Assembly (NCBI RefSeq): GCF_020193655.1
Contig: NZ_JADYVE010000019.1
Location: forward strand, 22,828-86,827
Direction: 5' to 3'
Length of the DNA stretch: 64,000 nt
DNA from: Ensifer sp. IC3342
Lineage (GTDB): Bacteria > Pseudomonadota > Alphaproteobacteria > Rhizobiales > Rhizobiaceae
Each line of letters opens with the position of its first letter. Within the stretch, counting starts at the first letter, position 1. The notes under the pieces are model-generated. The model did not search any database. It saw nothing but the letters and a program-made list of their open reading frames with translations, and had not been told where the DNA came from. The position numbers and the translations under genes were made by a program. Shown piece by piece: positions 61,529 through 64,000 of this stretch.

Positions 61529-62992
61529 ATGCCTGAGCCACCAGTCAACGTTTCGACCAAGGGCTCCCTGGCCGATCGATCCAAGGCAACGAGCAAGTCC
61601 ATGTCCCGCGTTCTTGACGACGCGCCGGTCGATAGGCTGGCGTCCTTCATTTCGAGGCTTCGGTTCGAGGTACTCCCCGTCGATGTCGTCGAAAAGACGA
61701 AGGTTCACCTCGCCGACACGCTTGCGGCGGCGCTGGCGGGCGCCCGTTCGGTCGAATCCCGCGTCGCCCGCAAGGCAGCTTCCTCCCCGGGCGGCACCCG
61801 GATCTGGGGGACCGGCGATCTCGCCTCAGGCCGCGATGCCGCCCTCGTCAACGGCGTCGCGGCCCACGCCTTCGAACTGGATGACGCCGGAGGCTGCGAT
61901 CATTCGGGCGCCGTCGTGATCCCCGCGCTTCTCGCGGCGATCGCTGAAGAGAGACGCCCCATTACGGGCAGGGAACTGATTGCGAGCATCGTCGCCGGCT
62001 ACGATGTCGGCCGGCGCATTCTGGAGGCGACCGGCGGATACGACAGTCACAACGGGCTCGGATGGCACTCCACCGGCACATGCGGCACGCTCGCTGCCGC
62101 GGCGGCGGTCGCCAATCTGTCGGGTTTCGACGCTCCCGCGACGCGCGATGCGATCACGCTCGCGACCAGCTTTTCCTCCGGCCTCTGGGCCTTCATCCAC
62201 GACGGTTCGCAGGCCAAGAAGATCCACGCGGGTCGCGCCGCCGAAGGCGGCCTGCTTGCCGCACGGCTAGCCGGTGACGGCTACGCCGGGCCATCCAAGG
62301 TCTTCGATGACGTCTGGGGCGGCTTCTTCCGATCCTTCAACAAGGCGACCTGCCAGCCTGAACGGCTTTCCGAGGACCTCGGGAAAAGCTGGAAGGTACG
62401 CCGCGCCGTCCTGAAACCTTATGCCTCTTGCCGGGGCGCTCATTCGGCTGTGGATGCACTGGACGACATTCTTGCCGAAACCGGCCGGAGCGCTGCCGAG
62501 ATCGACAGGATCGAATTGCGCCTGAGTGCGATGCTGATGGGCATGTGCGGCGCCAAGGAAAGCGGTGCCATGGCGCCCACCCAGATGAGCCTGCCCTATG
62601 CGCTTGCCGCCCGCTGTGCCTTCGGCACGGCCGGGCTTCAGGCCTATGCGGTCGAACGCCGCGCCGATCCCCGCCTCCTAAGCATGATGGACGGCATCCA
62701 TCTTGCCGTAGACGACGCAATGGAGCCGCTGGACGAACCGGTCGTCACGCTAGTGTTCAAGGACGGCATCTCCCTGTCACGGATGGTTCCGCGGGCCACC
62801 GGCTCCGCCGAACGGCCGATGAAGCCTGCCGCCGTCGCCGCCAAGTTCCGGGAACTCGCGACGATGAGCACAGCGGCGGGGCAGGCGGATCAGCTCTGGA
62901 CGATGCTCGCCGATCTCGACAACCTGGACGACTGCCGCAGGCTGGAAACGTTGCTGGCCGGCGACGCCGACAGCCGCCCCGTCTTTCGCTGA
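61529..62992 (+). CDS. MmgE/PrpD-family protein
   Basis: The 487-residue protein (or 463 from ATG 61601) has family motifs: VEKTKVHLADTLAAALAGAR, VNGVAAHAFELDDAGGCDHS, GWHSTGTCGTLAAAAAVANL, KPYASCRGAHSAVDALDDIL. The family includes 2-methylcitrate dehydratase and cis-aconitate decarboxylase, enzymes acting on small tricarboxylates. Next to an ASL-type lyase releasing fumarate or a succinyl-type acid, a role in degrading a carboxylic acid imported by the transporter is plausible. The N-terminus before residue 25 is not conserved. Confidence 0.88.
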   Translation: MPEPPVNVSTKGSLADRSKATSKSMSRVLDDAPVDRLASFISRLRFEVLPVDVVEKTKVHLADTLAAALAGARSVESRVARKAASSPGGTRIWGTGDLASGRDAALVNGVAAHAFELDDAGGCDHSGAVVIPALLAAIAEERRPITGRELIASIVAGYDVGRRILEATGGYDSHNGLGWHSTGTCGTLAAAAAVANLSGFDAPATRDAITLATSFSSGLWAFIHDGSQAKKIHAGRAAEGGLLAARLAGDGYAGPSKVFDDVWGGFFRSFNKATCQPERLSEDLGKSWKVRRAVLKPYASCRGAHSAVDALDDILAETGRSAAEIDRIELRLSAMLMGMCGAKESGAMAPTQMSLPYALAARCAFGTAGLQAYAVERRADPRLLSMMDGIHLAVDDAMEPLDEPVVTLVFKDGISLSRMVPRATGSAERPMKPAAVAAKFRELATMSTAAGQADQLWTMLADLDNLDDCRRLETLLAGDADSRPVFR

Positions 62993-63001
62993 GGATATAC
63001 C

Positions 63002-63892
63002 ATGAACCAAGATCTCACGCCGCGACCGCTCAACCCGGCTCCACAAGCGCCGCTGATCACCTGGCCGAACGGCGCCAAGAGCGCCGTTTTCATCGGCTTC
63101 GACGTCGACGCGGAGACCGCATGGATCGGCAACAATCCTTCGAACGTCGATCGCATGGTCACCACTTCCCATGGGGGTTACGACGCCCGCGTCGGCATCG
63201 CCAAGATCCTCGAGCTGATGGACGAGCTGGCGCTGAAGGCGACGTTCTTCACGCCGGGCTGGACTGCCCTTGCGCACCGAAACGCCTGTGAAAGAATTCT
63301 CAGGGCCGGGCACGAGATCGGCCACCATGGCTATCTGCACAAGATGCCGGATCGCGATCGCTTGGACGAGACATTCGAGGAAGTCGACCGCGGCTTCGAG
63401 GCGCTGCAGCAGGCGCTCGGTGTGAGGCCCGTGGGCTATCGCGCGCCCTCGGGCGAGAATTTCCCGGAGCTCATCGCCTATCTCGCGAAATCCGGGATCC
63501 GCTATTCGAGCTCGTTCCGAGACGATATCAGGCCCTACCGCCACGCGTCCAGCGACGGCTCTCCGGGACCGGTCGAGATCCCGGTCAACTTCGCTTTCGA
63601 CGACTGGAATTTCGGCATGTCCAGCCGTTCCAGCCCGCGTCCGCTCTTCGGACGCGACGCCGTTCTTTCGCTCTGGATCGACGAATTCGAGGCGACTCAT
63701 GCCTGGGGCGGTGTGACGACGCTCATTCTCCATCCCCAGGTATCCGGCCGCCCCATGCGTTGGCATGTGCTTCGCGACTTCCTGCGCCATATCCAGGCAA
63801 AAGCCGACGTTTGGATCGCCACCGGCCAACAAATAGCGGACCACTTCGAAAAAGTTGAACGACAGCTTATCGCTAGAGTCGGTCAGTCTTAA
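63002..63892 (+). CDS. polysaccharide-deacetylase (NodB-homology) family hydrolase
   Basis: The 296-residue protein has the NodB-homology motifs: the Asp-Asp pair in FIGFDVDAETAW, the metal histidines in GHEIGHHGYLHKM, and VGYRAPSGENFPELI. No signal peptide or membrane segment, so it acts in the cytoplasm, like allantoinase (PuuE)- or peptidoglycan-type cytoplasmic amidohydrolases of this fold. As last gene of the argH operon it probably removes an acyl or amide group from a small nitrogenous compound. Confidence 0.88.
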   Translation: MNQDLTPRPLNPAPQAPLITWPNGAKSAVFIGFDVDAETAWIGNNPSNVDRMVTTSHGGYDARVGIAKILELMDELALKATFFTPGWTALAHRNACERILRAGHEIGHHGYLHKMPDRDRLDETFEEVDRGFEALQQALGVRPVGYRAPSGENFPELIAYLAKSGIRYSSSFRDDIRPYRHASSDGSPGPVEIPVNFAFDDWNFGMSSRSSPRPLFGRDAVLSLWIDEFEATHAWGGVTTLILHPQVSGRPMRWHVLRDFLRHIQAKADVWIATGQQIADHFEKVERQLIARVGQS

Positions 63893-63963
63893 GCTGAATC
63901 GAAACAGGATTCCCTTTTTGCTGCGATTGTGATTCAAGATCATTGCTGGTGAGGAGGCCAGCA

Positions 63964-64000
63964 ATGATGGCGCGACCTCTTTCTCTGGATTTACGCCAGC
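63964..64000 (+). mobile_element. IS630-family transposase, start only (runs off the window)
   Basis: The window's last codons read MMARPLSLDLRQ, typical of the start of IS630-type transposases, with GAGGAGG upstream. The element continues beyond the window. Its left end should lie within 63893-63960. Confidence 0.65.

Noticed and set aside
1..64000. CRISPR arrays, rRNA genes and plasmid origins (repABC)
   Set aside because: No regularly spaced repeats, no rRNA-like sequence and no RepA/B/C proteins were found in the window.

Overview
The window reads as a replicon of Sinorhizobium/Ensifer (Rhizobiales), most likely a megaplasmid or chromid and not core chromosome. The reasons are: a bgsBA-type beta-glucan synthase pair, a Ti-type traA remnant, a MucR/Ros regulator, several class III nucleotidyl cyclases, a second argH inside an ABC-transporter operon, many short rhizobial hypothetical genes, and many insertion-sequence and gene scars. 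This assignment comes from recognising protein families; no search was run.

Layout. (1) 0.1-14.1 kb is a surface-polysaccharide and signalling block. It holds a LuxR-type regulator with a receiver-like domain, two GGDEF-EAL paralogues flanking the membrane-fusion/glucan-synthase pair bgsB-bgsA, and then a tightly coupled partner-switching module: a degenerate HATPase-like protein, a STAS-like/methyltransferase fusion, a HAMP-PP2C phosphatase, a SiaB-like kinase and a STAS protein. (2) 14.1-21.1 kb has small hypothetical genes, dinB, a broken SRAP gene carrying a WGR-domain scar, a GT4 glycosyltransferase and an amylo-alpha-1,6-glucosidase. (3) 21.1-33.6 kb is an accessory zone of small genes (CHRD, DUF3606, tiny membrane peptides), a YihY/BrkB membrane protein, IS1182- and IS630-like scars, a frameshifted LysR gene beside an alpha/beta hydrolase without its serine, and a cyclase-TPR protein. 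Several small genes carry sequences matching the general-stress (EcfG/RpoE2) promoter GGAAC-N16/17-NGTT, and three identical 12-bp palindromes lie between them. (4) 34.0-41.4 kb is a self-contained cassette: a secreted 31-aa peptide, a multi-pass membrane protein and a periplasmic binding-protein-like protein on one strand, and a DUF2235 hydrolase and a lysozyme/YkuD-like/membrane-tail fusion on the other. They converge on one bidirectional terminator and are bracketed by AT-rich DNA with related GTAAC-type repeats.

(5) 41.9-48.2 kb is a scar region (PQQ sugar dehydrogenase, arginine deiminase, IS30, a second IS, traA, PHB depolymerase) with intact islands: a DUF421 pair, a WGR protein and a MucR homologue. 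(6) 48.4-49.8 kb holds a nucleotidyl cyclase between an N-terminal ferredoxin domain and a C-terminal Rieske domain. (7) 50.0-57.3 kb has a methyltransferase/DedA/SMP-30 operon, three LysR regulators, an SDR with an export-like N-terminus and a GNAT acetyltransferase. (8) 57.5-63.9 kb is one long operon: argH, a polar amino-acid ABC transporter, an MmgE/PrpD protein and a polysaccharide-deacetylase-fold hydrolase. The window ends in the first codons of an IS630-type transposase.

How the parts may work together (inference): c-di-GMP made or degraded by the two GGDEF-EAL enzymes would control BgsA, and the phosphatase/kinase/STAS module could tune the adjacent GGDEF-EAL enzyme as SiaABC tunes SiaD in Pseudomonas. 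The small genes of the middle zone look like part of the general stress response. The two strongest candidates for undescribed biology are the partner-switching module with a STAS-methyltransferase fusion beside bgsBA, and the 34-41 kb envelope/lysis cassette; the ferredoxin-cyclase-Rieske protein is the most unusual single gene.
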